A stretch of 64,000 nucleotides of DNA from Closterium sp. Naga37s-1 (taxonomy: Eukaryota; Streptophyta; Zygnematophyceae; Desmidiales; Closteriaceae), in contig CANJKZ010000078.1 of assembly GCA_947471745.1 (NCBI GenBank), positions 5,761,001-5,825,000 on the forward strand. The letters are read 5' to 3'. The position numbers and the translations under genes are program-made. The stretch's first letter is position 1. Each line of letters starts with the position of its first letter. Positions 46,311 through 58,996 of the stretch are shown here, in pieces. The notes under the pieces are model-generated. The model worked only from the letters and a program-made list of their open reading frames with translations, was not told the origin of the DNA and ran no database searches.

Positions 46311-47366
46311 GGGGGGGCACAGGTTCTAGGAGTGATCGTAGCGTTCCTTAGCGTTCTCTAGCACTTGTGCGTTCACAGAACAATTTGGCAAGAGAGTTTC
46401 ACTAGGGAAAGTTGCATTATAGAATGATAGCAAAAGCAATGACAAGAATGAATACATCAGAGCCTAGCAACGTAGCAGCCAAGCAGGTCGACCGCCAGCA
46501 CAGCAAGGTCGACAGCCTGCCAGCGTTGCGTAGAGGAGCAGCTGCACCAGCGCTGCAGAAAGGTGGCATGCCAACAGAGCAGGTCGATGGCGTGCCAACG
46601 CTGCAGCAAAGCAGCCGTCCAGCGTTGCACCCGTAGATGACAGCAGCGCACACGCTCGCATGTGCTCGCAAACGATTGGCCCGACATGCACCGTCACGCG
46701 TCATGATGGCTGGTGTCTGCACTTGTTGAGCCACATCGACTTCGGGATACCATCCCGAAGTCGCCTTCGCCATCGCAGCCTCGTCGATGTTCGCGTGCCT
46801 CCGCAGAACCTCGTCGAGCAGGTTACCTGGTCGACCGGGTCGACCACTCGGCGCCCTGGTCGACAGACTCCTCCGTCGACCAGCACGGTCAGTTGCTGCC
46901 GTCGAACTCCTATTTTCGACGACCGCTCGCAAATCCCGCGCAGGTCGACAAACTGCTTCGTCGACCTCCCAGTCGAACTAGGTCACTGGCTCTCGTCGAC
47001 GGCGACCTCGCAGCGGTCTTATGTAGGTCAACCCACCCTGTCGACCAGCACGCGTCGACCTCTGCGGATGGTCGGCTGCACCTCCCGCGCACTTGACCAC
47101 GAAGTTGGCTTCGCCCAAGCGAGGGCGGGGCCAACACTCTATTCCTGTCAATATTTGGGTCTATTGTCATTTACCATAAATTGCCATCTTTTCTCCACTT
47201 GGATTCATAATCCTTCAACCTTCTTGGTTACTACATTGAAATAATATTAAGAGCATTGGCTCGAGCGCACCCGTCTTACGACGGCGGCTCCGTCGTGCGC
47301 GCACCTTACCCATCACGCAACCCGTCGCACCCTATCGCGGCCCCTCCTTAATAGCCTCGTCGTGTC
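46311..47366. other. Spacer between copia A and C, dense in GTCGAC
   Basis: Lacks a recognisable gene. From about 46485 to 47060 it holds about 11 copies of GTCGAC and several more TCGA-containing relatives. 47110-47240 is AT-rich. Confidence 0.5.
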
Positions 47367-49044
47367 TGTCAGAAGTGTAAGACAATAGAATGACAGGGCA
47401 TACAGTGTTCATATCAACGATGTTGTGCTCACGATAGAGTACCTCAATCTAAGCAACCTAACTAACAAAAAATATTTCAAATATACTTTGACACACCCCT
47501 TGGGCTAGGTAAGAGGCAGTCATTGAACAACAACAGCAAACAAACGGGGGCTGAAGCACTTTGTGACTACTTTTCCAAAGCTCTTGTAACTAGACCAAGC
47601 TGTGTGCAGAACCGCTGATGATCATGAGGCTAAAGCACCTTGGTGAAGGTATCAGCAGTGTTGACCTCTGAGACCACATGTACCGCTCGTGCTTGGCCGT
47701 TGTGATGCAACCCGCGCAGTAAGAAGTACCATAGCTGAATGTGTTTCGCCCTGCCTACTAGTCGAGGCTCCCAATACGGGAGGATCATGGCTCTTCTGTC
47801 AGCGAACAGGGTAGAGTCAGCGCGAGGCGACTCACCAAAGCCAGTAAGCAGAAAGGTCAGCCAGCGGATCTCCTGCAGAGCCATATCGCCGCGTAGGTAT
47901 CTGCCTCATAGTTGGACACAGCAACCAACGGCACTCGACTTCCACAAGACAGCTCTAGAACCAAGGCTAAAACAGTAGCCATATGAAGACCTCCAAGTCT
48001 CGTCATCGTCCGCCCACGACGTGCCAGTGTGCCCGATGAGGCTGATTGGTTGGTTTCCCCCCCCCTCCCCCCCCCCCCCAATCACAAGCCCATGCCTGAC
48101 TTGCTCGCCAGATAGCGCACAACACTCTTAGCAGCCGACAAGTGAGCGGTTTGATGTCTCCTAGTAGCCACAAAGTGAGCAAGGATGTTGAGAGGTTACG
48201 CAAGATCTGGACGAGTGCAAGTAATCAGGTACATGAGGCACCCACTTGCTCTTCATACTGACCATTGGGCTCAGCAGGCTCGTTGGGAACAGGAGCCGTG
48301 GGCCCATGGTCGACAGCATGATGTGTAGCTTGTGGAGAAGAGAATCGAAAGTCGAACCGCTCGAGGATGTGCTGCACCATGTATGTGATGGTGCGCGCAG
48401 CTCTGTCCCGGGCGATTTGCAAGTCGAGATAGCAACACAGCTCACCCATGTCAGTGCATGTGTGTCTCCTTTGCAGTTAGGCCTTCACTTAGGCCAGTGC
48501 AGCCCTGTTGGGAGTAGCGAAGACGATGGCGTCGACGTAGGCAAGGATGTAGAACGGCGTCGAGCCAGCGCGGTCGAAGAGAGAAGGGTCAGTAGAGGAC
48601 GGAGAGAAGCCAAGAGTAGCGAACGTAGTTCGTAACGTGACGTGCCATTCACGAGGAGCCTGATGCACACTGTAGACAGGCTGCCAAAGGCTGCACTAGG
48701 TGCCAGAGGAGGCCGACCCAGCGAAACAAGGAAGGCGGCGTGGCCAGATCTGCTCGTGAAGTCTTGCCCTGAAGGAGCGCAGTAGAGACGTTATGTGATT
48801 GGAGCTCCTAGTCGCATTATGCTGTGATGTGCTGCTACTTTCGAAGAGTGGTCAACTTTGAGGTGGGGGAGAAGGTCTGAAAGAAGTCTACCCCTCTCTT
48901 TGACTGAAGTGTAAGTCAACAGAATGATTAACACAAGGGTATACATTGTTCATATCAACAATGCTGTACTCATTACAGAGTACCTCAATCTATGTATATT
49001 ATAAATATACTATACCTCAATCTAGTTTTAAAGATATTTTGACA
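47367..49044 (-). mobile_element. Copia element C, internally deleted relic
   Basis: LTR-like ends at 47367-47493 (TGTCAGAAGTG to TTTGACA) and 48901-49044 are clearly related to each other but diverged. The interior keeps only RT and RNase H remnants on the minus strand: YLDLQIARDRAARTITY and MVQHILERFDFRFSSPQA (48449-48300) and EIRWLTFLLTGFGESPRA, then VSEVNTADTFTKVL (47880-47630), with many frameshifts. gag, protease and integrase are gone. No matching target duplication found. An old copy. Confidence 0.8.
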
Positions 49045-49605
49045 GCCCCTCCCCCCTGCCCCGTCGCGGCCCGTCGCGCTCCGTCAAGAAATGGAAAAAA
49101 ATGCATAAAAATGTGAGCATTGGTGGAAGGACTATATGATAGTGAATGAAACAACAACATAAGAATAATGTTTGTATTTAAGATGAATACATAGTCATAG
49201 CTAAACATGCAATTTTTCTAAAGATACATGTTGTGTTGATTATCTTGATTCACGAAGTGTAGCTGTTATACATTTGGGTGATGTAAATGTCTGATATCTT
49301 CATATATCCGTAAATTACACAAAGTTGATTTACTGTACACACCAAGCTATTAGGCTGCGATTGTCCCTCCACAATTGCCCTCCATCAGCCTGCCTTCAAC
49401 CAAGCACGATAACGCTGAAGAGACGTGATCCTGGCCGTCCGTTGACCTGCTCGACAAGGCTGGAAGAGGGTTTATTGCTCGTATCCCCCCTCTTCCCTCT
49501 CCCCTCTCTCCCTCACCAAGCCCGCTATATCCCGCCTAATCGCACCTCCTCTTCTCCTTTTGGCCAGGCAGAAATCCTTAGGAGGTATCGGCACGACCGC
49601 CCACC
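49045..49605 (+). promoter_or_regulatory. RPL15 upstream region
   Basis: AT-rich up to about 49330, then pyrimidine-rich with C/T runs (49480-49560) near the likely transcription start, as is usual for ribosomal protein genes. No other gene seen. Confidence 0.4.
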
Positions 49606-51965
49606 ATGGGTAATCTCTCTCCCTTACGCATAAAATTTTCCGAAGGTCCATTCGTCCCGTAACAGTTTTGCGGAACCAGCAAACCCTAGTTTTGCCAACA
49701 GTACTTTCGTGCCTCGTGCGTGCACGGGCTGTGTGCGTGCGTGCGGTTGTGCGTGGCAGGAGCGTACAAGTACGTGTCGGAGCTATGGAAGAAGAAGCAG
49801 TCAGACGTCATGCGCTTTCTGCTGCGCGTGCGCTGCTGGGAGTACCGCCAGCTGCCCTCCATCATCCGCGTCTCGCGCCCCACTCGCCCTGACAAGGCTC
49901 GCCGCCTCGGATACAAGGCCAAGCAGGTGCGCGCCCGTCGCCTCCCCCGCCATTGCCGCTTAAACCCAGCTGCCACTCGGTGCCTTACCTCTTTCGTCGG
50001 AGCCGTGATGCTTAACTGTGGCCCGGAGCCGAGAAGCTTCGTTCTGCGGCATTCCGTCCGCCTGATCTCTTTGTGTCGTGACATGCTGCTCTCTCTGCCG
50101 TTTTGATGTTCCGCCTCGCCTGCCCCGCGCGCGTGATCCAAAGGCGCGCTCCCCGTTCGCCTCGCGTGCCGTCACAGAAGCGCCAGTCGTTCTCGCCTGT
50201 GTCAGCTATGCGCCCCTTCATGCGAATCATGAGATTCAACTAGTCCTAGACACATGCGCCGGTGATCCGCGAAGCGGCATAGATTCGCCGCTCGCATGGC
50301 GCCCAATTTGATCCATCATGTCAGCGCATTCCTCGAGGGCACCCGGCCTGCGTGACGATGCGGCTTGCAGCAGCGTGCCATTCTTTCGGGGGCAAGCGGC
50401 ACGATGTCTCGTCCTGATTCTGTTAGAATTAGCTAGTTATCGTCGCGTCGCGCACAGTCTTCGGGCGGTGCAATACGGTCTGCATGGACCTAGTGGATCG
50501 CTGCATGGTTTACAGTCCGCATCGTGCAGCCACGTGTCACTCTCCAATGATCCCTCATCTCCGATCAGTCTTCGTTGCTCCACCCTCCCGTCTTGCTCAG
50601 CTCACCACCCATCTAACCCGTGTCCCCTTCTCCCCGCGCTTCCCACTCTCCCCGCTCCCTGTCTCCCCGCTCTCCCCGCTCCCTGCCTTCCCGCTCTCTC
50701 CGCTCCCCCCGCGTGTTGTGACTCGAGGGTGCGCGCAGGGCTACGTGGTGTACCGCGTGCGCGTGCGCCGTGGCGGCCGCAAGAAGCCCGTCGCCAAGGG
50801 TATCGTGTACGTCCTTGAACCCTCTCGCCCCCTCGGCCCCCCGCCCCCTCGCCCTCTCGCCCCTTCCCCCCCGCTCCCCTCCTGCCTCCTCCGTGCCGCG
50901 CGCTTGTTTCCTAGAAAATGTTCTCCTCATGCCGTCGCTCTTGGCTTCTCTACTACTCTCTCGTTGCACCTCCCCGGTTTCACGCTCTTTCCCCGTTTCC
51001 ATTCTCCCCCCCCCGTCCGTCGCGCGTTACCTGTCCGACCGCATCTTCTTCGTGATGTGGTGTGTGCGCGTCGTGTTGTGGTGGTGCGCGCGTCGTGTTT
51101 TATATCGTGCGCGCGTGGCGGCGGCAGGTACGGCAAGCCGAAGAGCCAGGGAGTGACGCAGCTCAAGTTCCAACGCAACAAGCGCGCCGTCGCGGAGGAG
51201 CGCGCTGGCCGCCGCCTGGGGGGACTGCGCGTGCTCAACTCCTACTGGGTCAACCAGGTGCGCTGTGTGTGTGTGCGCGCGCGCGCGCGCGTGTGGGGTG
51301 GGAGGGGGAAGGTCTAAGCGGTGGAATGAATGAGGGTGGGTTATGGTGTGTGTATGTGTGTCTGCGCGCCCGCGCTTTCTTGCTCTTCAGCCCACCACTG
51401 CCCACACACTTGAGCGCACCCTCCACACCCTCTACATAGCCCCTCACAGTAACCCCCCCCACGAACTGAGTATAAGTGAAGCAAACCCCGATAGCTGTTT
51501 TCAATGCAACGCCCACCACACGCCACACTCACCACTCCCTCAATCCTCCCCCTCTCCTCCCTCCTTCCCCTCCCCCCCCCCCTCTTTCCCCCTACCCCAT
51601 CACTCCTCCCCATTCCCTATCCACCTTCCTCCCCCGCACACCCTCGTCTTCCTCAACGTCCTCTTCTCTTCCCACTGTCCCCTTTCTCTCCACCCCCACC
51701 CGTCCCCACACACCGCCAGGACTCGGCGTTCAAGTACTTTGAGGTGATCCTGGTGGACCCGCACCACCAGGCCATCCGCAACGACGCGCACATCAACTGG
51801 CTGTGCCGCCCCGTCATGAAGCACCGCGAGCTGCGCGGCCTCACGTCCGCCGGCCGCCACCACCGCGGGCTGCTGCGCAAGGGGCACAAGAGCACCAAGA
51901 ACCGCCCCTCCGTGCGCGCCTTCTGGAAGCGCAACACCATGCTCTCGCTGCGCCGCTACCGGTAG
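49606..51965 (+). CDS. RPL15: 60S ribosomal protein L15 (eL15)
   Basis: Structural protein of the cytosolic large ribosomal subunit. Five exons, 49606-49609, 49760-49926, 50739-50806, 51128-51257 and 51720-51965, join to 204 residues, the normal length for eL15. The first exon is only ATGG, giving Met plus one base of Gly. Blocks in order: [129 protein letters not shown], and the C-terminal SLRRYR. All junctions are GT-AG; exon 3 ends in GT before a GTACGT donor, restoring GIVYGK. Introns are C/T-rich. A telo-box (AAACCCTAG) lies in intron 1, in keeping with regulation of translation genes in streptophytes. Confidence 0.98.
49681..49689 (+). promoter_or_regulatory. Telo-box in RPL15 intron 1
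   Basis: AAACCCTAG about 70 bp after the four-base first coding exon. This motif is common near the starts of plant ribosomal protein genes. Confidence 0.5.
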
Positions 51966-52161
51966 ACGCGTGCACGGGGCAGCTTGGGGCCAGGGTAGGG
52001 CAGATAGCAGGGAAAGACGGAGGTACAGAGTGGCGGTGCCAGGTGGTGATGGGGAAGTGTGCAGATGGTGCCTGGATGAAGGAGAGGTCATGTTAGATTG
52101 CTGCTGGATCGGCTTGTCTCTGTTGTTACTACAAGTTGCTTGCTGTGAAGTATATTCACAA

Positions 52162-52758
52162 CAGGGCTGACTATTCAAAAAAATCCAATCTGATGTTCTG
52201 GGGGCTCTGAAAATTTTTAGTCTGAGGCATATTTCCCAGAGAATGGCCACTCTGATTTTTCAGGTTCCGCAAAAACACAAGTCTGAAGTACTCAGAACAC
52301 ACTACAACCACTGCAGTACAGTACTGCCACAAATGTAGCACGTGGGGCGCAACGCTAACCAGTTTCCCTCGCTGACACCGCGTAGCTGCAGTGATGGTCC
52401 CGCGTGAGTGGAAGAGTGAGCCAAGTTGGCAGATTTCTAAGGGAAAAGGGTGGCAAAAGTTGCCAAGGACAGATTCTGCGCGTGACAGCGCCATGAAGTG
52501 TGTTCGTACACTGGCAACATATGACGTAGCGGAATGTACGTAGAAATCACAGATCCGCATTTCAGGATCCGTACTCCCTGTAGTATGAAGACCCATTATC
52601 GGCTAAGTCAGTACTCTGAAAATCTCAGGATCCAAAACCAAGTAAGTCTGAGGCACTCATGTTTGAAAATCTTACAAGTCTGAAAAATCAGGATCCGTAG
52701 GAAAATACCCTGAGATTTCAGACAATCAGACTATTTTAGTCTGATAAAGTCAGCCCTG
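52162..52758. mobile_element. hAT-like MITE, 597 bp
   Basis: Terminal inverted repeats begin CAGGGCTGACT at the left and end AGTCAGCCCTG at the right. A perfect 8-bp target duplication, ATTCACAA, flanks it (52154-52161, 52759-52766), the hallmark of hAT elements. There is no transposase frame. The interior is full of TCTGA/TCAGA-type motifs and GGATCC-containing segments, partly as sub-terminal repeats. It lies about 200 bp after the RPL15 stop. Confidence 0.92.
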
Positions 52759-52766
52759 ATTCACAA

Positions 52767-53218
52767 GCACTTGCTCTAGCACTGTATTGCTTGCTTCCTA
52801 TGGAGATACAAGGCAGGCACACAACCAACACAACAGAACAATCACCACAGGCCATACAGACAGGCCCTCAAATTGGATTCAGAGGACCCTGACCCATCAA
52901 GCGTGTTGGAAACAAGTAAACTTAACGCTTCTGAAGTAATCGAAGTATCGACATGAAACGGAGCAGACTACAAGCGAAGCAACACGCGAGTCAACCGGGG
53001 CCTCAGATTCACTTTTAGGGTCGTCTACCCATCAGGGTACCCTTGTGTAGAAACCCTGATTGACAGTGTTCCTAAAAAAGCCTGAAATATCAGTGTTTTT
53101 TAGGGGGGTGCGCTTCTAATCGAGTCATTTTTATAAGCGCATGCGCTTGTAATAGGAAAAAAAAATTCACTTTTAAACATATCAAATTGAAGCCCGCAAT
53201 AAGGCGAATTCAACCGAC
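52767..53218. other. Intergenic, no gene seen
   Basis: Between the MITE and copia B. AT-richer towards the right end (A-run at about 53157-53165). Contains short runs of GGGTACCCT/AGGGTTTC type but no convincing element or gene. Confidence 0.4.
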
Positions 53219-53563
53219 TATGCTGTGAAGAAACAAGGAATGAATGAACTATGAATGAATTGGGTACAAGTACTAACCCTAATTGGGTTGTACCCCTTAT
53301 GGGCTACCCCACTATAGCCTACACAATATGCATGAGCTATAATGTTCTGACACACCCCCATAGGCAAAGTGGGGGAGAACAAGGGGTCACAAGACCAGTC
53401 AAGCAAAGCAAAGCAAAGCAAGCTCAGGGTGGATCACAAAGTCACCACACATTCCGAGCACAAGTTCAAGGCCACAAGGCCAGTTCACATGCAGGAGTAC
53501 ATATATATAAAAAGACTAGACAAGCAAGAGCAGGTATATATATATGTAACAGTACAAGCAAGG

Positions 53564-56500
53564 TCAAGAGGTGAGCAAGTGAGGCAAGGTAGGCACAAGG
53601 CCCAGCTGAGTACAGAAGCGCTGATGGTCACAAGGCGCAAGCGCCTTGGTGAAGATATCAGCAGTGTTGGCCTCAGAGGCCACGTACGCAAGACGCAGCT
53701 GACCACGCTGCTGCAGCTCACGAGCAAGAAAGTAGCGGAGAGCAATGTGCTTCGTTCTGTGCTCCAGTCGCTGCTCCCGACACAAGGCCAGCATGGCCTT
53801 GTTGTCTACGTACAGCACTGGAGGAGAACGAGGCAGCTCTCCGAGGTCAGTCAGCAGGTAGGTGAGCCAGCGAAGCTCCTGTGCAGCCATGGCTCCTGCG
53901 TAGATCTCAGCCTCACAACTGGAGCCGAGAACAGAAGACGAGCGGGTAGCCCGCCACGAAACAGAGCCGGAACCAAGGCTGAAGGTGTAACCCTGTGACG
54001 ACCGCTGCGTAGCCTGGTCGTCAGCCCAAGAAGCGTCTGCGTGCCCAGTAAGGACCACTGGACTCTGCCCTCCAAGCACAAGCCCCATGCCCGACGTACT
54101 GCACAAGTAGCGCAACACCCTCTTCGCTGCAGCCATGTGCTCCGGTCTGTGTCTCCCAGGAGCAACATAGCGTGCAAGAATGCTAAGAGGGTATGCAAGG
54201 TCAGGTCGTGTGCAGGTCATCAGGTACATGAGGCAGCCAACAAGCTCTGGGTACGGGCCACTCGACTCTACGGACTCATCCGAAGGCAGAGCTGAGAGCG
54301 AGTGGCGAGTAGGCAGAGGAGTGGCCTGAGGCGAGGAGTACGTGAAGCCGAAGCGCTGAAGGACCTGCTGCACCATGTGTGACTGAGTCAGGGTAATGGT
54401 GCGGCGTGCTCTGTCCCGAGTGATCTGCAAGCCAAGGTAGCTGCGCAGTTCACCCAGGTCAGTGCACGTGTGTCTCTTCTGCAGCTCGGACTTCACGTGG
54501 GCTAATCCAGTAGTGTCAGCTGTGGCAAAGACCAAGTCGTCGACGTACACGAGGATGTAGAACGGCGGCAAAGAAGTGTCGGTGCGCAGAAACAGCGACG
54601 GGTCGGCAGTAGAGGGAGCAAACCCAAGAGCCGCAAGTGTAGTCCTCAGTGTGTCGTGCCACTCACGCGGTGCCTGGCGGAGACCGTAGACTGGCCGCCG
54701 TAGGCTCCACTGGGTGCCAGGAGGAAAAGACCCAGTGAAGCCAGGTGGGCGACGCAGCCAGATCTCCTCGTGCAGGCTGCCCTGCAAGAAAGCAGTGCTG
54801 AAGTCAAGAGAGTGTAGCTCGTAGTCACGGTGAGCAGCTACGTGCAACAGTACCCGAAGAGTGGTCATCTTCGGGGTGGGAGAGAAGGTCTGAAAGTAGT
54901 CAACTCCCTGCCGCTGACTGAAGCCACGAGCCACGTAACGCGCCTTGAAGACAGGCGGAGAACCCGGCGGTCGCTTCACCCTGAAAATCCACATGCCACT
55001 GACGATGTTCGCCCCAGGAGGGGGAACAGCGTCAACGTAGGTGCCTGTGGGCTTCCAGGAAGCCATCTCTGCGTCCATAGCTGCCTGCCACTGAGAGGAG
55101 TAGGGACCCTCTATCGCCTCCGCGTAAGAGCGCGGAGTCAGGATGTCAAGTGCATCCGGGTCTCCCTCAGGGGTAAGCAGTACGGACACGAGATGAGGTG
55201 AAGCAGCGGCCAAGCACTGGAACTCCTCCTGCCTGTCCTCAAGGACGTCCGTGCCAAGGGCACACTCACCCCCGACGGACGGAGGACAGACAGACTCAGA
55301 CTCAGCAACAAGACTGGCGACGTAGTCTAGGCGACAGCGAGCAGCAAAGTCGACGAGCTCAGCAACTAGGGAAGACGCAGCAGTGGACTCAAAGGAAGGG
55401 TCAGTGACAACAGTAGCAAAGAGACGCGTGACAGTAGGACTGGCAGCACGAAGAGAGTCCGACTCCGGGTCGGCAAGTGCAGGAAGAGAAGACTCAGGAG
55501 GAGAAGGCAAAGGGGCACGCAGAGGAGCAGTGGACGGACGCAGAGACATCCAGTGCGTGCCAGGGACAGGGGGAGGACGCTGACGCGAACCGCGACCACT
55601 AGTGCGAGCAGCACGGACAGGCGACGCAGGGCGAGACGCAGGCTCACGACGCTCAGCAAGACCTCCAGTAGGACCAGTGTAGGGAGACGGAGCAGGCAGT
55701 GGGGAGGCCGGCTGGAACTGTAACTGCGACGGGACAGGCTGTGGACACTCTAAGGGAGGAAGAGGACCAGTAGAAGGCGGGAGACCAAGAACCTGCTGAA
55801 GGAGCGGCACGAAGTACGGCCGAGGCCGCGCGGCGACTCCAGACACAGGAGGGACAGCACCAGCACCCCCAGTGGCAGCACCAGCACCAGTAGCAGCTCC
55901 AGCTCCAGAACCCCCAGCAGCACCAGTAGTACCCCCAGCAGGACCGCCTCCAGGACCGACAGCAGTAGCCTCCGCGCCAACACCCGCAGCAACTCCAGCT
56001 CCAGAAGTACCCGCAGGTCCAACAGCTCCAGTACTCCCAGTACGAGCACCTCCGGGACCCGTGGCACCAGCTCTCTCAGCAGCAACAGAACCTCCAGTAC
56101 CCGCAGCACCTCCAGCTCCAGCAGCTCGCCTCCAGCGCCGGGCAAACCACTCACGCAGCTCCTGGGGAGAGAGTGGCTCCCGGCGAGAAGGAGCACCCGG
56201 AGAACCGCTAGGCACAGCACCACCAGGCGTAGCACCCCCAGGCGCAGCACCTCCAGGCGTAGTACCCCCAGGCTCAGCACCCCCAGACGCAGCACCCCCA
56301 GGCTCAGCACCTCCAGGCGTAGCACCCCCAGGCTCAGCACCCCCAGACGCAGCACCCCCAGGCTCAGCACCCCCAGTCGTAGTACCCACACGCTCAGCAC
56401 CCCCAGAGTCAGCACCCACACGCTCAGCACCCCCAGAGTCAGCACCCCCAGGCTCAGCACCCTCAGCAGCACCAGAGTCACCAGCGACCTCGACAGGCTC

Positions 56501-58448
56501 AACAGCGTCTACCTGGGACACACCTGAAAGGGCAGGACCCTGAGGGGGGAGGGGGTCTACCGGGGGGGGACCTGGTACAAGGAAGAGCGGTGGCGGGGGG
56601 AGGGACGGAGTGCGGTAGGGGAAGAGGCGGTAGTAGGGGACCGACTCGTCGAACGTGACGTCCTGGGAGGACAGAACACGGCGAGAGGTGGGGTGGTAGA
56701 ACTGCCACCCTGGGGCGTCAGGGGGGAAACCCAGGAAGACGCAAGGAGCAGCACGAGGGGACAGCTTGTCCGCAGACAAGTCGCGGACAAACGCCCGAGA
56801 TCCCCAGACACGGAACGCAGACGCATCGCCAACCTTCCCCGTCCACAGCAAGGCCGGGGAGGTCTCCGGCATGGAGACCCTGGGCTGAAGGTTGATCTGA
56901 TGCGCCGCGTACCGAACCGCAAACGGCCACAGAAAATGGGGGGCAGCCGCATGCATCATGGACGTACGGGCGACGTCCATGACCATGCCAATGCGGCGCT
57001 CAGCAATCCCATTTTGCTGTGGAGAGTCCGGAAGCGTGAAGGTCTGGCGGATGCCTCGTGCACGACAGTAGGCTCGCAGAAGGCCAGAGGAGAACTCTCC
57101 GCCTCTGTCAGAGTGCAGACGCAGAACAGGAAAGTCCGAGCCGAAGCTCCGCCTGAGCTGGAGACGAGCTGCGCGGATCCAGTCGATCAACACCTCAGTG
57201 ACATCACCCTTGCTGCGCAAGGGGAAGACTGTGGTGTAACGCGAGTAGTCCTCAACCACCAGCAGGAAGTAGCGCTCGTGACCCTGTCCACGGACGCGGG
57301 CCGGGCCCCACACGTCCATGTGAAGCGTCTGCAGCGGGGCCTCTGTCGGAGGAAACTGGGAGGAGTGAGGGGTAGCCCGCTGTCGTCCCTCAACACAGGG
57401 GACGCAGGTAGGGCCAGGCCCCGGAGGAAGTGGAGGGAGGGACCGGGGAAGACCAGAGACAAGGACACGGGAGGCCATGCTCCGGAGACGAAGCAGGGAG
57501 GGGTGACCAAGGCGGTGGTGCCAGAGGAGAGTCTCGTGAGACATGAGGCGACACGAGCAGGGGGCAGACTCAGGACCAGACCTGGACGCTGCAGCAAACA
57601 CCTGACCCGACGCAGCTACCTGACCAGACGCAGGGACTGGGGGAGACGCAGTGGTCAGTGTGTACAGGCTCGACCCCGGCCGACGTGTAAACGTGGCCAG
57701 GTGTCGGCCTGTCCGAGCGTCCGTGCAGTGGGTCACCCGCTGACTCGCAGGAGTGAACTGGTGAACCCCCGCATCCTGTAGGTCAGCACCACTCACCAAG
57801 TTCGTAGAGAACAAGGGGAGGTAAAGACCAGACAGGGTGCCAGAGGGGGCCGCCGGACACGGGAGGACAGTGGAGAAGTGAGCAAGGACAGGACCCCCAG
57901 AGGGGTCTGCCAGAGAGACCGCAACTGGCCGGCCAAGCGGCGTGAGTGTGGTGCGGTCTCGAAAGAAGGAGCGAGAAGCCCCCGAGTCAAGGGTGAAGGT
58001 GTGGGAGGCCGAAGCCGACGCAGAACCTGAGAGAGCAGACTCACCAGTACCTGAGGGAGCAGACGCACCTAGAGCAGCAGCCTCACCAGTACCTAGAGCA
58101 GCAGTCTCAATGCCCGGGTCGGGCGGAAAACACCGGTAACAGTCACCCTCATCACTAATAGTCACAGTATACATGACAGCAAGAATAGCATCAAAGTCAA
58201 GGTCAAAGACAGCTACACCCGCCCTAGACAGCTCACCCCAGCGGGGGATCTCAGTGGCCTCAGGGAACTGGTGACGCCAAGCGTCCGTCAGGCGGCCAAA
58301 GCAGCGCTGGGTGGAGTGCGCACCCCCGCACTGCTCACCCGCGCGGTCGCCGGTGCGCAGGACGTAGGTGCACGGACCAGTACCCCAACCCCTCTGGCGT
58401 GCAGTGTACCACTCACGGAGCTGCTGAGGGGAGGGGACGTCATGAGTG

Positions 58449-58480
<32 letters not shown>

Positions 58481-58996
58481 CTGACCACCACCGGAGCCGA
58501 CCCTCTGCGCAGCGCCACCCCGACCAGCTCCACCTCCTCCGCCGCCTCCTCCTCCACCGCCGCCACCTCCGCTCCCTCCGCCACCGCCGCTGCCGCCTGC
58601 GCCTCCACTGCCGCCACCTACACCTCCACCCCCGCCACCACCCCCACCGCCACCCCCACCTCCTCCACCGCCTCCACCGCCGCCTCCACCGCCCCCGCTA
58701 GCTCCTCCAGCGCCCCTGCCCCCCTTGCCCTTGCCAGGGCGGCGTCTCCCGCTAGGGGTAGACGCTGCCCCAACCGACTCCAGACCAGCGAGGTCGGCCG
58801 CAGCAACAGAGGCAACAGAGGGCAAAAGAGGGGAGGGGGAACACCCCTCAAAGATGGGGGTGCGAGGGTCACCACGAGAGGCTCCTACAGCGACTATGCT
58901 CTTTTCTGCTGCTAGGAGGGCCTTCTCGAGGAGGTCAACGGTGAGAGTGGTGGGGCAAACCGAGAGGAAGTGGTCCCTGACTACACGAAGGGTCAG
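53564..58996 (-). CDS. Copia B gag C-terminus and Pol polyprotein
   Basis: One open frame covering the gag C-terminus and all of pol. It is uninterrupted from about 58996; the first ATG/TTG is at 58825, 1753 codons from the stop. In order: LEKALLAAEKSIVAVGASRG, a basic GRRRPGKGKGGRG, a Gly run and Gln run; a Cys/His cluster (C-x13-C-x3-H-x4-C, CTYVLRTGD to STQRC); protease DSGASRSFF; integrase zinc region HHRLGHPS; integrase core HMDVWGP, LHSDRGGEFSS, PQQNGIAERRIG (D, D, E present); a GGAEP-rich linker; RT with GANIVSGMWIFRVKRPPG, FLQGSLHEEIW and YVDDLVFA; RNase H with GHADASWADD, SSCEAEIY, YVDNKAM and the tail NTADIFTKAL. Every catalytic motif expected of Ty1/copia pol is visible. The first part of gag is in other frames (see the gag entry). 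Confidence 0.93.

Noticed and set aside
47362..49049. Target duplication around copia C
   Set aside because: The five bases on each side (GTGTC and GCCCC) do not match, so the ends are approximate or the element is rearranged.
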